Positions 8,670 through 18,241 are shown, counted from the stretch's first letter. The stretch is 33,343 nt of DNA from CAZQKL01 sp964593895 [NCBI: uncultured bacterium] (GCA_964593895.1 CAZQKL010000003.1:1-33343); one strand, 5' to 3'. The notes: generated from the sequence alone by a model not told the origin. Made by a program: numbers and translations.

Positions 8670-9747
8670 TTATCTCTTTAAAATTTTCCTTCAATTTTCT
8701 TTTTATCTCTGAAATTAACTTGTAATCTCTAACACTTATATCAAATATAACATTAAATTTTTCTTCAGAGCCAATAAGTTTTAAATCATGATAATTATTT
8801 TTTAAATTCTCATCTAGAAATTTTTTAATTTTAAAAAAATATGGATGGTCAGTATTTATCGGGTCTTGATGAACAATACAAGTTGCATTAAATTTAGCCC
8901 CAATCTTTTTTTCTATTTCATCTGCAATATCATGAATTTCAGTTGATTTTAAATAATCAGGAACTTCAATGTGAAATGATATTATAAATTTATCTCCATA
9001 TGAATGAATTATAATATCATGAATTCCTTGAACTTTTTCTTTACTTAAAGCTATTTTTTTTATCTGTTCAATCATGTCCTTAGGTGGTTTTTCTCCAATT
9101 AATGGACTAATTGTTTCTTTTGCCATTTTATAAGCAATAAATCCAATATAGATTGAAATAATAAAACCGATAACTCCATCTATTCTTTTTAAACCAAATT
9201 TTGAAAGAATAATTGAAAATATCACAAGCAAAGTCGCATAAACATCTGTTTTATGATGGTATGCATCAACTTCTATAGTTGAAGAATTCACCAATTCAGC
9301 TATTTTTAAAGAATATCGTGATAATATTTCTTTTATTACACCTGTTAACCCAACAATTATTAAACATCCAATTGAAAATTTTATTTCTTCAGGATGCATT
9401 ATTCTAATTATTGAATCTTTGGCAAATTCAAATGCAATAATAAATAGAATAACAACAACAATTAACCCAGTAATATATTCAACTCTACCATGTCCAAAAG
9501 GGTGTTCTTCATCAGGGGGTTTTGTTGAATACCAGAACCCTAAAATTATTACTAATGAAGAAAAAACATCTGATAATGAATGAAAAGCATCTGTAATTAA
9601 TGAAATGCTTTTTATAAAGTAACCAATAATTAATTTTACTATGAAAATTAAAAAATTTACAATTGAACTAACAATTCCTTCGTAAATCCCAGCTTTTGAT
9701 TTTATTTTAGCTTTTTTTACTGTAAATTCAGCAAGTTTATTAACCAT
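8626..9747 (-). CDS. Cation diffusion facilitator transporter (zinc type)
   Basis: This inner-membrane antiporter exports divalent metals in exchange for protons. The 373-aa protein has six predicted transmembrane helices in the first 210 residues and a cytoplasmic dimerisation domain from about 215. Transport-site residues are H56 and D60 in helix II (TDAFHSLSD) and H164 and D168 in helix V (DAYHHKTD). This His/Asp pairing is typical of zinc-transporting members rather than the all-Asp manganese type. The loop HPFGHGRVEY is also diagnostic. The C-terminus carries an extra region of about 80 residues after the usual dimerisation fold, beginning near CIVHQDPINTDHPYFF. The start overlaps the upstream permease by 8 bases. 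Iron or cobalt as substrate is not excluded. Confidence 0.92.
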   Translation of the reverse strand: MVNKLAEFTVKKAKIKSKAGIYEGIVSSIVNFLIFIVKLIIGYFIKSISLITDAFHSLSDVFSSLVIILGFWYSTKPPDEEHPFGHGRVEYITGLIVVVILFIIAFEFAKDSIIRIMHPEEIKFSIGCLIIVGLTGVIKEILSRYSLKIAELVNSSTIEVDAYHHKTDVYATLLVIFSIILSKFGLKRIDGVIGFIISIYIGFIAYKMAKETISPLIGEKPPKDMIEQIKKIALSKEKVQGIHDIIIHSYGDKFIISFHIEVPDYLKSTEIHDIADEIEKKIGAKFNATCIVHQDPINTDHPYFFKIKKFLDENLKNNYHDLKLIGSEEKFNVIFDISVRDYKLISEIKRKLKENFKEINDVIIKIEPEYSYQ

Positions 9748-10945
9748 AAATTGCTCTTATTGGGTCAAAATTTGAAGCCTTTTTTGCTGGTAAATATCCA
9801 AAAGTTAATCCTACTGTCAAGGAGAATAAAAAACTTATCACCAATGGTTGTAAATTAATTAAAATTGGGAATGAAAATTTTTTCTCTAATAAATTTAACA
9901 CAAAAATTGAAAATATACTTCCAGTTAATCCTCCAATTATTGAAATTAAAAGAGTTTCAATAATTATTTCTTTTAAAATATCTGTTTTTTTTGCTCCAAA
10001 AGCTCTTTTTATACCAATTTCTTTTATTCTTTTATAAACAACAGTAAGCATAATGTTCATAATAGTTAATCCACTTACAATAAAAGAAATAAGAGAAATC
10101 AAAAAAAGGATTTTTGTTAGTTTATTAGTTGTTCTATTAACAAATTCAATAATATCTTTTGAAGTAATTAATCTAAAGTCATCAATTTGCTCAGATGATA
10201 AATTATGATTTTTTCTTAAACGTTTTCTAATTATTGGCAAGTAACTTTCTATTTTTTTAGGATTAGATACGACAATTTTTATAGCTTTAAGATAATTAAT
10301 ATGAAAAAGAATGTTAGAATATGTAGATAAAGGGATAAAAATTCTGTTATCAAGGTCAAATCTTTTGGAACTTCCTTTTTTAACATATATTCCAATTATT
10401 TTAAAATAGACATTTTTAATTTTTATAAATTTCCCGATAATTTTTGGTAAAGGAAGATTATATAATTTTTTACAAACAGTATGTCCAATAACACATACCT
10501 TATTTTTTTCTTTAATATCCTTCCAGGAAATAAATCTTCCATATTCAATTGGCAAATCATGATATTTTGAGTATATGGGATATACTCCCATTAAAAATGA
10601 GGTGTATGAGCCAGTATCTGATGAAACTTTTATAAATGTTCTTTGAATAGGAGATGCAACTTCAACAAATGGTAATCTTTCCAAATCTTTGCAGTCTTTT
10701 AATTTTAATGTAACAGTTTTAAATTTTGCATGAGCAAACATTTTTCCGGGACCAGCTAAAACTAAAATTGAATTATACCCAAAACCAAATCCTTTTAATA
10801 TTTTAATTATTTCATTTTTAGCTCCATTACCAACAATAATTATTGTTGAGATGGAAAAAGTGCTTATAAGAAGTCCCAATATCATTAAAAAACTCATAAG
10901 TTTGTTGCTAAATATTATTTTTATAGTCTGCTTCAATAATCCCAT
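9740..10945 (-). CDS. ABC transporter permease, MacB/FtsX (MacB_PCD) type
   Basis: This is the membrane subunit of a type VII ABC system, which usually drives export or envelope remodelling through a large periplasmic domain. The 401-aa protein has a first transmembrane helix at about 16-40, a periplasmic MacB-like domain of roughly 230 residues, and three C-terminal helices. Family marks are the segment around KRIKEIGIKRAFGAKKTDIL between the later helices and the closing GYLPAKKASNFDPIRAIYG. The start lies 38 bases inside the ATPase gene upstream, so the two are translationally coupled and form one transporter. No membrane-fusion protein (MacA) or LolA/LolB partner is present here, so the substrate is unknown. 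Confidence 0.9.
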   Translation of the reverse strand: MGLLKQTIKIIFSNKLMSFLMILGLLISTFSISTIIIVGNGAKNEIIKILKGFGFGYNSILVLAGPGKMFAHAKFKTVTLKLKDCKDLERLPFVEVASPIQRTFIKVSSDTGSYTSFLMGVYPIYSKYHDLPIEYGRFISWKDIKEKNKVCVIGHTVCKKLYNLPLPKIIGKFIKIKNVYFKIIGIYVKKGSSKRFDLDNRIFIPLSTYSNILFHINYLKAIKIVVSNPKKIESYLPIIRKRLRKNHNLSSEQIDDFRLITSKDIIEFVNRTTNKLTKILFLISLISFIVSGLTIMNIMLTVVYKRIKEIGIKRAFGAKKTDILKEIIIETLLISIIGGLTGSIFSIFVLNLLEKKFSFPILINLQPLVISFLFSLTVGLTFGYLPAKKASNFDPIRAIYG

Positions 10946-11597
10946 CTTTTATTTTTACAATTCTTTTTAATTTTTGAGCAATAGTTAGTTCATGAGTTAC
11001 CAGAACAATTGTATGTCCATTTTCATTTAAACTGAAAAATAGAGATATTATCTCTTCAGTTGCTTTACTGTCAAGGTTTCCAGTTGGTTCATCAGCAAGA
11101 ATAATATCAGGATTGTTTATCAATGCTCTTGCAATAGCAACTCTCTGTTGTTGTCCTCCTGAAAGTTCATTAGGTTTATGGTGAATTCTATCTGAAAGTC
11201 CAACAAAATTGATTAAATTTTTAGCTCTTTCCAATGCTTCTTTTTTTGAAATTCCTTTATTGTAAAAAGTTGGTAATAGAACATTCTCAAGAACATTAAA
11301 ATAGCGAATTAAGTTAAATGATTGAAAGATGAAGCCAATTTGTCTGTTTCTTATTTTTGATAATTCTTTATCTTTCAGTTTTGCAATATTTTTCCCTTCA
11401 AAAAAGTAATCTCCTGAAATATCATTATCAAGACAACCAATAATATTCATTAAAGTTGTTTTTCCACTTCCTGAAGGACCAATTATTCCTAAAAATTCTC
11501 CTTTGAATATTTTTAGGTTTATATTTTTTAAAACATGGATTTTAATTTTACCTGATTTGTAAATTTTGTTGATATTAACCAATTTAATAATTTCCAT
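10908..11597 (-). CDS. ABC transporter ATP-binding protein, MacB/LolD type
   Basis: This 229-aa nucleotide-binding subunit powers the permease encoded directly downstream. It shows Walker [11 protein letters not shown], the Q-loop in IFQSFNLI, signature [15 protein letters not shown], Walker [15 protein letters not shown] and the H-loop VTHE, all intact. The [10 protein letters not shown] sequence is typical of the MacB/LolD/FtsE class. It is the first gene of a five-gene minus-strand run. There is no Shine-Dalgarno sequence, but a promoter places the -10 box nine bases before the ATG, so its mRNA is probably almost leaderless. The start gives the standard N-terminus [15 protein letters not shown]. 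Confidence 0.93.
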   Translation of the reverse strand: MEIIKLVNINKIYKSGKIKIHVLKNINLKIFKGEFLGIIGPSGSGKTTLMNIIGCLDNDISGDYFFEGKNIAKLKDKELSKIRNRQIGFIFQSFNLIRYFNVLENVLLPTFYNKGISKKEALERAKNLINFVGLSDRIHHKPNELSGGQQQRVAIARALINNPDIILADEPTGNLDSKATEEIISLFFSLNENGHTIVLVTHELTIAQKLKRIVKIKDGIIEADYKNNI

Positions 11598-11606
11598 TTG
11601 TTTAAA

Positions 11607-11635
11607 ATCATATCTATAAAATTAAAAATAATCAA
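11607..11635 (-). promoter_or_regulatory. Promoter of the ABC/CDF/lipoprotein/HgdB-like operon
   Basis: On the minus strand TTGATT (11635-11630), a 17-base spacer and TATGAT (11612-11607) form a good sigma70-like promoter. Only nine bases separate the -10 box from the ATG at 11597, so transcription should start at about the first one to three bases before the start codon. No Shine-Dalgarno sequence is present. Confidence 0.6.
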
Positions 11636-11690
11636 GGTTCACAAAAAAATTAAAATTTTTTAACTTGAATAAACGTAAAAAATATGATTA

Positions 11691-11717
11691 TTAGCACCCA
11701 GTCTTGACAAGTGCTAA
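11691..11717. promoter_or_regulatory. CIRCE operator (HrcA site) of groESL
   Basis: Half-sites TTAGCACCC and AAGTGCTAA are separated by nine bases, the exact CIRCE geometry (consensus TTAGCACTC-N9-GAGTGCTAA). Seven of nine positions pair as an inverted repeat. The spacer contains most of the -35 box of the groES promoter, so bound HrcA would block RNA polymerase. hrcA itself is not in the window. The operator is established knowledge by pattern; binding here is inferred. Confidence 0.88.
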
Positions 11718-11731
11718 TAAATAATTATTAT
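11704..11731 (+). promoter_or_regulatory. groESL promoter
   Basis: A perfect -35 box TTGACA at 11704-11709, a 16-base spacer and TATTAT at 11726-11731 fit a housekeeping sigma promoter. It overlaps the CIRCE operator, which explains repression by HrcA. The leader of about 28 bases includes the strong Shine-Dalgarno AAAGGAGG ending nine bases before groES. Confidence 0.75.
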
Positions 11732-11765
11732 ATATTCAGAAAATTCAAAAAGGAGGTAGGAGCTG

Positions 11766-12056
11766 ATGAAGGTAAGACCATTACATGACAGAATTCTTGT
11801 TGAAAGAATTGATGAAGAAGAGAAAACTCCAGGAGGAATTATAATTCCTGATACTGCTAAAGAAAAACCAAGCCAAGGAAAAGTTATCGCTGTAGGCAAT
11901 GGCAAAAAAACAGAAGATGGGAAAGTAATTCCTTTAGATGTTAAAGTTGGAGATAAAATTTTATTTGGAAAATATGCTGGAACTGAAATTAAAATTGAAG
12001 GAAAAGAGTATCTTATTATGAGAGAAGATGAAATTTTTGCAGTAATTGAAGAATAA
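11766..12056 (+). CDS. groES: Co-chaperonin GroES
   Basis: GroES is the heptameric lid of the GroEL folding chamber in the cytosol. The 96-aa protein has the normal length and the family sequence [18 protein letters not shown], the mobile loop [13 protein letters not shown] that contacts GroEL, and the later [14 protein letters not shown]. The Shine-Dalgarno AGGAGG lies nine bases upstream. It is the first gene of groESL under a CIRCE-controlled promoter, with groEL following after 30 bases. Confidence 0.97.
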   Translation: MKVRPLHDRILVERIDEEEKTPGGIIIPDTAKEKPSQGKVIAVGNGKKTEDGKVIPLDVKVGDKILFGKYAGTEIKIEGKEYLIMREDEIFAVIEE

Positions 12057-12071
12057 AAAAAATAATTATAA

Positions 12072-13718
<1,647 letters not shown>

Positions 13719-13724
13719 TAGATT

Positions 13725-13753
13725 AAAGCCGGGCTTTTAAGCCCGGCTTTTTT
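13725..13753 (+). terminator. Intrinsic terminator of groESL
   Basis: A GC-rich inverted repeat AAAGCCGGGC / GCCCGGCTTT is separated by TTTTAA and followed by a run of six Ts. It begins seven bases past the groEL stop. This is the only textbook intrinsic terminator I found in the window. Confidence 0.93.
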
Positions 13754-13754
13754 A

Positions 13755-13783
13755 TTGACATTTTTATTTATTAAAATTATAAA
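13755..13783 (+). promoter_or_regulatory. Promoter of the D-2-hydroxyacid dehydrogenase gene
   Basis: A perfect TTGACA at 13755-13760, a 17-base spacer and TATAAA at 13778-13783 follow immediately after the groESL terminator. Only six bases separate the -10 box from the ATG at 13790 and no Shine-Dalgarno sequence exists, so the transcript is predicted to be leaderless. Confidence 0.68.
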
Positions 13784-13789
13784 AACTCT

Positions 13790-14758
13790 ATGAGGAAAAA
13801 GTTTAATATCCTTTTCTGTTCAAAGCAGTATCCCCTCACAATGGAATATTTAAAAAAGTATCTTCCTGAAGATAGATTTTATATTTACAATTGTCATGAA
13901 AAAGATTTACTTAAAGAAATTAAAAATGCCCATGTTGCAGTTCCATTAATGGCTAAACTGACCTCAGAAATAATAAAAAATGGAAAAAATCTGAAACTAA
14001 TCCATCAATTTGGAGTTGGTCTTGAAGGAGTAGATATTACTGAAGCAACAAAAAATAAAATCTTTGTTGCAAATATTCCTGCAGATAAAACAGGAAATGC
14101 ATATTCAGTAAGTGAGCTTACTCTTTTTTTAATTTTTGCTCTATTAAAAAATTGGAATGAATGTCAAAAAAATTTTAAAAATAGAAAAATTGGAATTCCT
14201 CTTGGTGATGTAATTGTTGGGAAAAAGTTTTGTATTTTAGGTTATGGTAATGTTGGAAAAGCTGTTTGTAAAATTTTAAAAAAGTTTAATGTTGAAATTT
14301 TTGTTGTTTCTCGTAAAAGATACAATTTAAATAAAAGGAAGGTAAAATTTTTAACATACAATGAGCTTAATTCAATTTTGCCGGTAATAGATTTTTTAAT
14401 AATTGCAATTCCATTAAAAAATGATACAAAAAATTTTGTTGATGAAAGAATAATTTTTAAAATGAAAAAAGCCTCTTTCGTTATAAATGTTGCAAGAGGT
14501 CCTGTATTAAATTATGAAGCATTATTAAAAGCTTTAAAAGAAGGTAAAATTAAAGGAGCAGGTCTTGATGTTTACTGGGATGAACCTTTTGACCCAAATG
14601 ATGAAATTTTTAAATACAATGTGATTGCAACCCCTCATATTGCAGGCTCAACAAGTTTAAGTTACAGTTTAATGGCTAAATTTATGGCAAGAAATATTAA
14701 GAGAGTACTTTTATATAAAAAAGAACCTGTAAGCTGGCAAAATAAAGATTTTATTTAA
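13790..14758 (+). CDS. D-isomer-specific 2-hydroxyacid dehydrogenase
   Basis: This is an NAD(P)-dependent oxidoreductase that interconverts a 2-oxo acid and a D-2-hydroxy acid. The 322-aa protein has the standard catalytic-coenzyme-catalytic domain order. The Rossmann motif is GYGNVG at 151-156. The catalytic triad is complete: R236 (NVARGP), E265 (WDEPFDP) and H283 (TPHIAGS). The substrate cannot be assigned; phosphoglycerate (SerA), glyoxylate, hydroxypyruvate or formate are family options, but it lacks the C-terminal ACT domain of long SerA. The ATG at 13790 starts directly before the expected first beta strand and has no Shine-Dalgarno sequence. It stands alone after the groESL terminator, and its last four bases overlap the convergent livF. 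Confidence 0.88.
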   Translation: MRKKFNILFCSKQYPLTMEYLKKYLPEDRFYIYNCHEKDLLKEIKNAHVAVPLMAKLTSEIIKNGKNLKLIHQFGVGLEGVDITEATKNKIFVANIPADKTGNAYSVSELTLFLIFALLKNWNECQKNFKNRKIGIPLGDVIVGKKFCILGYGNVGKAVCKILKKFNVEIFVVSRKRYNLNKRKVKFLTYNELNSILPVIDFLIIAIPLKNDTKNFVDERIIFKMKKASFVINVARGPVLNYEALLKALKEGKIKGAGLDVYWDEPFDPNDEIFKYNVIATPHIAGSTSLSYSLMAKFMARNIKRVLLYKKEPVSWQNKDFI

Positions 14759-15465
14759 ATTCCAAGATATACTTTCTTTATTTCAGGATTGTTTAATAAC
14801 ACTTGAGAAGGACCTTCCATAGCAATCTGTCCAGTATCAAGAACATAAGCATAATCTGAATTTTCAAGAGCAAGTTGAACATCCTGTTCAACAAGTAAAA
14901 CTGTTGTGCCTTCTGAGTTAATTTTTTTTATAATTTCAATTAAATTATCAACAATTAAAGGAGCAAGTCCAAGGCTCATTTCATCAACTATAAATACTTT
15001 TGGTTTTCCCATTAAGCCTCTTGCAATTGCTACCATCTGCTGTTCTCCACCAGACAGGCTACCAGCCCTTTGAGTTTTTCTTTCTTTTAAACGGGGAAAA
15101 ATTGAATATACATACTCAAGGTCTTTTTCAATTTCGGGGTCATTTCCTCTAATATATGCTCCCATTAGGAGATTTTCTTCAACTGTCATATCTGGAAATA
15201 ATCTTCTTCCTTCAGGCACATGAATTATTCCTCTTTTAACAATTTCTTCTGAAGAAAGATTTTTTAAGCTTTCACCATTAAAGAAAATATCTCCTTCTTT
15301 ATATGGTAAAAGACCTGATAAAGCTTTTAAAAAAGTTGTTTTTCCTGCACCATTAGAACCAACAAGGGCAATAATTTTTCCTTTTTCTATTTTTAGGTTA
15401 ATTCCCCATAATACTTGAACATCACCATAAGAAACTGAAAGATTTTTAACTTCAATTATTGCCAT
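14755..15465 (-). CDS. livF: Branched-chain amino acid ABC transporter, ATP-binding protein LivF
   Basis: It is one of two cytoplasmic ATPases of a Liv-type importer for leucine, isoleucine, valine or related substrates. The 236-aa protein shows Walker A GSNGAGKTTF, signature LSGGEQQMVAIARGL, Walker B VFIVDEMSLGLAP and the LVEQDVQLAL segment typical of LivF. It ends with the expected PEIKKVYLGI. AAAAGGAG precedes the ATG at a good distance. It is the last gene of livHMGF but is separated from livG by about 150 bases holding a nucleotidyltransferase remnant. Its stop overlaps the convergent dehydrogenase gene by four bases. Confidence 0.95.
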   Translation of the reverse strand: MAIIEVKNLSVSYGDVQVLWGINLKIEKGKIIALVGSNGAGKTTFLKALSGLLPYKEGDIFFNGESLKNLSSEEIVKRGIIHVPEGRRLFPDMTVEENLLMGAYIRGNDPEIEKDLEYVYSIFPRLKERKTQRAGSLSGGEQQMVAIARGLMGKPKVFIVDEMSLGLAPLIVDNLIEIIKKINSEGTTVLLVEQDVQLALENSDYAYVLDTGQIAMEGPSQVLLNNPEIKKVYLGI

Positions 15466-15475
15466 AACTTTTCTC

Positions 15476-15614
15476 CTTTTTTATCAATAATTCAAGAAAT
15501 CTTGCATCTTCTGATGATTCAATCATTATATCCAAATCCTCTGTAAACCTTGGAAACAGCCCAGCCACCTATTAAAACATATTTGGCATCTTTTTCGTTA
15601 AATTTTTTACAGTC
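15476..15614 (-). pseudogene. Remnant of a nucleotidyltransferase (MNT/AbiEii-like) gene
   Basis: Read on the minus strand just after the livG stop, one frame gives DCKKFNEKDAKYVLIGGWAV, then SKVYRG, and ends at a stop. Shifted by one base, the continuation is DLDIMIESSEDARFLELLIKK. Together these make the N-terminal part of a small nucleotidyltransferase: the conserved K-Y-x-L-I-G-G-x-A-V strand and the D-L-D metal-binding motif. The segment between them is about four residues shorter than in intact members as I recall them, consistent with a frameshifting deletion. No start codon precedes it in frame, and everything after the first 45 residues or so is missing. It is therefore a fragment, not a gene. 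Such proteins are often antitoxins, toxins or mobile accessory genes. Confidence 0.7.
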
Positions 15615-15618
15615 ATTT

Positions 15619-16368
15619 TTATGCGGTTAATTGTTTATATCTTTTTCCAAGATAAGCTTTAATTACCTTTTCGTCATTTAAAACTTTTTCTGGTGGACCA
15701 TCAGCTATTTTTTCCCCATGATGAAGAACAAAGATTCTATCACATATTGCTTTTATAGCTTTCATAACATGCTCTATTACAAGAATAGTAATTCCTCTAT
15801 TTCTTATTTTTTTAATAATTTCAACTGCTTCATCTATTTCTCCAGGATTTAATCCTGCCATGACTTCATCAAATAAAATAACATCAGGGTCCATAGCTAA
15901 TGCTTTGGCCATTTCAAGTCTTTTTCTTTGTGCTATATTTAAGCTGTCAGCTTTATAATCTTTAAATTTCTTTAATCCAAGAAATTCAAGTATTTCTTCT
16001 GCTATTTCAAGACACTGTTTTGTATTTCTTTTATTCCCATTTTTCCCAAACATTGCTCCAACTGAAGCATTTTCAAGCACAGTCATTCCAGGAAATGGTT
16101 TTACAATCTGATAAGTTCTTGCAATTCCCAATCTTCCAATTTGGTATGGTTTTAATCCTTTAATAGATTTTCCCTTAAAAATTACATCTCCAGAAGTTAT
16201 TGAAGTTGTACCTGAAATCATACTAATTAAAGTTGTTTTCCCAGCCCCATTTGGTCCAATAAGACCTAAAATTTCACCTTCATATAATTCAAAATCAACT
16301 TCACTAACTGCTCTTAGGCCACCAAATTCTTTTGTTAATTTAACTCCTTTTAATATAGGTTTTTGCAT
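15619..16368 (-). CDS. livG: Branched-chain amino acid ABC transporter, ATP-binding protein LivG
   Basis: This is the second ATPase of the Liv importer. The 249-aa protein shows Walker A GPNGAGKTTLISM and Walker B VILFDEVMAGLNP. Its degenerate signature SLNIAQRKRLEMAKAL is usual for LivG rather than the canonical LSGGQ. The LivG-typical IGRLGIARTYQIVKPF and VIEHVMKAIKAICDRI segments are present. AGAGGG lies before the ATG. It is nine bases downstream of livM. The stop is followed by the nucleotidyltransferase remnant before livF. Confidence 0.95.
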   Translation of the reverse strand: MQKPILKGVKLTKEFGGLRAVSEVDFELYEGEILGLIGPNGAGKTTLISMISGTTSITSGDVIFKGKSIKGLKPYQIGRLGIARTYQIVKPFPGMTVLENASVGAMFGKNGNKRNTKQCLEIAEEILEFLGLKKFKDYKADSLNIAQRKRLEMAKALAMDPDVILFDEVMAGLNPGEIDEAVEIIKKIRNRGITILVIEHVMKAIKAICDRIFVLHHGEKIADGPPEKVLNDEKVIKAYLGKRYKQLTA

Positions 16369-16377
16369 AATTTCCCT

Positions 16378-17340
16378 CTAAATTCTATGTTTTCTAATAT
16401 TTTCAAGAAAATATGAAATTCCAATTTTTTTTCTTCCAGAAAAAATATCGTAAATACCTTTTGGTGAAAATAAAATCATAAGAATAATTATAGTTCCAAA
16501 AAATAATGCATGAATTGTTAAAAAATAGTTAGAGAGCACTTCAGATATTATGTTTATAACCGTTGCACCAATAAGAGGACCAAAAAGACTTCCAATTCCA
16601 CCAAATACTGCCATAACTATCATTTTTACAGTGACTAAAACATCAAATACAGGCTCAGGCTTAATAAAACCTTGCTGATACGCATAAATACTTCCAGCAA
16701 TTGAAGTAAAAAAACCACTTATTGAAAAAGAGATACATTTAAATAAAGTTGTATTAATCCCTATTGAATTTGCAGCATCTTCATCCTCTCTAATTGCAAT
16801 AAAACCGTATCCAAGTTTTGATTTTAATATAAAATATGTGCATACAAGAAGAATTATTAAAACCAGTAAGCTTATAAAGTAGAAAAATTTATACTGAGCA
16901 TCCACACTTAAATTTAGTAGAGGAAGATACATACCTGAATTTCCTTCTGTTATATCAAGATTTTGCACAAGTGATTTCATAGCTTCTGCAACTCCTAATG
17001 TAGCAATTGCAAAGTAATGGCCTTTTAATCTAAGTATAGGAATACCAATGAGAAAAGCAAAAATTGCACAGAAAATAGCACTTAAAATTAAAGCAAAAAA
17101 GAAGTTCATTCCAATAATATCTGGACTCATAAAAATTGCAGTTAAATATGCTCCAAGTCCAAAGAAAACAACATTACCAAATGAAGCATATCCAGTATAA
17201 CCACCAATTATATTCCATGCGCTTGCCATTATTGCAAAAAGTAGAACATCAGTAAAAAATCTTATAAAAAAATTACCTGTAATAAAGGGTATTATTAAAC
17301 TTATAACGAAAAAAAATCCTATAATTCCAAATCGTTTCAT
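16378..17340 (-). CDS. livM: Branched-chain amino acid ABC transporter permease LivM
   Basis: This is an inner-membrane channel subunit of the Liv importer. The 320-aa protein is hydrophobic throughout, with about nine predicted helices. It carries the family segments NIIGGYTGYASFGNVVFFGLGAY and the cytoplasmic coupling loop AIREDEDAANSIGINTTLFK, followed by FSISGFFTSIAGSIYAY and FGGIGSLFGPLIGA. AAGG inside the livH tail serves as its Shine-Dalgarno sequence; one base separates it from livH. The length is normal for short LivM proteins. Confidence 0.95.
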   Translation of the reverse strand: MKRFGIIGFFFVISLIIPFITGNFFIRFFTDVLLFAIMASAWNIIGGYTGYASFGNVVFFGLGAYLTAIFMSPDIIGMNFFFALILSAIFCAIFAFLIGIPILRLKGHYFAIATLGVAEAMKSLVQNLDITEGNSGMYLPLLNLSVDAQYKFFYFISLLVLIILLVCTYFILKSKLGYGFIAIREDEDAANSIGINTTLFKCISFSISGFFTSIAGSIYAYQQGFIKPEPVFDVLVTVKMIVMAVFGGIGSLFGPLIGATVINIISEVLSNYFLTIHALFFGTIIILMILFSPKGIYDIFSGRKKIGISYFLENIRKHRI

Positions 17341-17341
17341 A

Positions 17342-18199
17342 TTAACCTTCCTTTCCTAATATTCCTTTTGGTCTAATAATTAATACAAGAACCAGAATTG
17401 TAAAACTTATTAAACTTTCAAATGTAGTGCCAAAGTAATTTGTTCCAAAAGCTTCAATTATTCCAAGTGTTAAACCACCTACAATTGGTCCTAACATTGT
17501 TCCAAGTCCACCTACAATGCAAACAACAAATGATTTTAAGGTAAGATGTCCACCCATTGAAGGAGAAATTGGAAAAAGAATTGCCCATAATGTTCCAGCT
17601 GCTCCTGCAAGGGCGGTTCCAATACCAAAAGTTATACTATAAATATGAGAAACATTAACTCCATTTAATCTTGCTGCTTCTAAATCTTGAGAAGTTGCTC
17701 TAATTGCTCTTCCAAGTCTTGTTTTATTTAAAATCACAAATAATATAAAACTTATAATTAATGCAAGCACAAATGCAATAAGTCTTACATATGGGATTGT
17801 AACGCCAAAAATTGTAAAATTACTTGCAGCATAAGCAACTTTTACTTTTCTAACATCTGCTGTCCATAAAATTAAAGCCATGTTAGTAATAAAGATTTCA
17901 ATTCCAAATGTTAAAATTAATGTAATGAAGATTTCAGCTCTAATTACAAGATTTATTAAATATTTTTGAATAATGTAACCAAAAACAAACATAACTAACA
18001 TAGAAATTAATAGACTAATAAATGGGTCAATGCCAAATAGGGTAAACATCCAATAGGTAGTATATGCCCCTAACATTATAAAAGCACCATGAGCAATGTT
18101 GATAATATCCATAACTCCCCAAATAAGACTCATTCCAAGAGCCATTAATGCATAAAGACCACCTTTTAAAATCCCATTTACAAGAATTTGAAAAAACAT
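17342..18199 (-). CDS. livH: Branched-chain amino acid ABC transporter permease LivH
   Basis: This is the partner permease of LivM. The 285-aa protein starts with QILVNGILKGGLYALMALG, the family N-terminus. It contains DIINIAHGAFIMLGAYTTY, the coupling-loop segment RAIRATSQDLEAARLNGVN, and VCIVGGLGTMLGPIVGG. AAGGAGAGG precedes the ATG. It is the first gene of the livHMGF run, and a promoter with a 12-bp palindrome lies just upstream. The periplasmic binding protein LivK/LivJ, usually the first gene of such operons, is absent here and must be encoded elsewhere. Confidence 0.95.
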   Translation of the reverse strand: MFFQILVNGILKGGLYALMALGMSLIWGVMDIINIAHGAFIMLGAYTTYWMFTLFGIDPFISLLISMLVMFVFGYIIQKYLINLVIRAEIFITLILTFGIEIFITNMALILWTADVRKVKVAYAASNFTIFGVTIPYVRLIAFVLALIISFILFVILNKTRLGRAIRATSQDLEAARLNGVNVSHIYSITFGIGTALAGAAGTLWAILFPISPSMGGHLTLKSFVVCIVGGLGTMLGPIVGGLTLGIIEAFGTNYFGTTFESLISFTILVLVLIIRPKGILGKEG

Positions 18200-18229
18200 A
18201 TCCTCTCCTTAAAATCTTGTTGTGGAACA

Positions 18230-18241
18230 ATTGTATACAAT
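18230..18241. promoter_or_regulatory. 12-bp perfect palindrome over the livH -10 box (possible operator)
   Basis: ATTGTATACAAT is a perfect palindrome that covers the likely -10 box TATACA of livH. Palindromes of the TTGTATACAA kind are bound by some GntR-family repressors, so a transcription factor could block the promoter here. No regulator gene is adjacent. In AT-rich DNA a 12-bp palindrome can occur by chance, so this is a suggestion. Confidence 0.4.
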
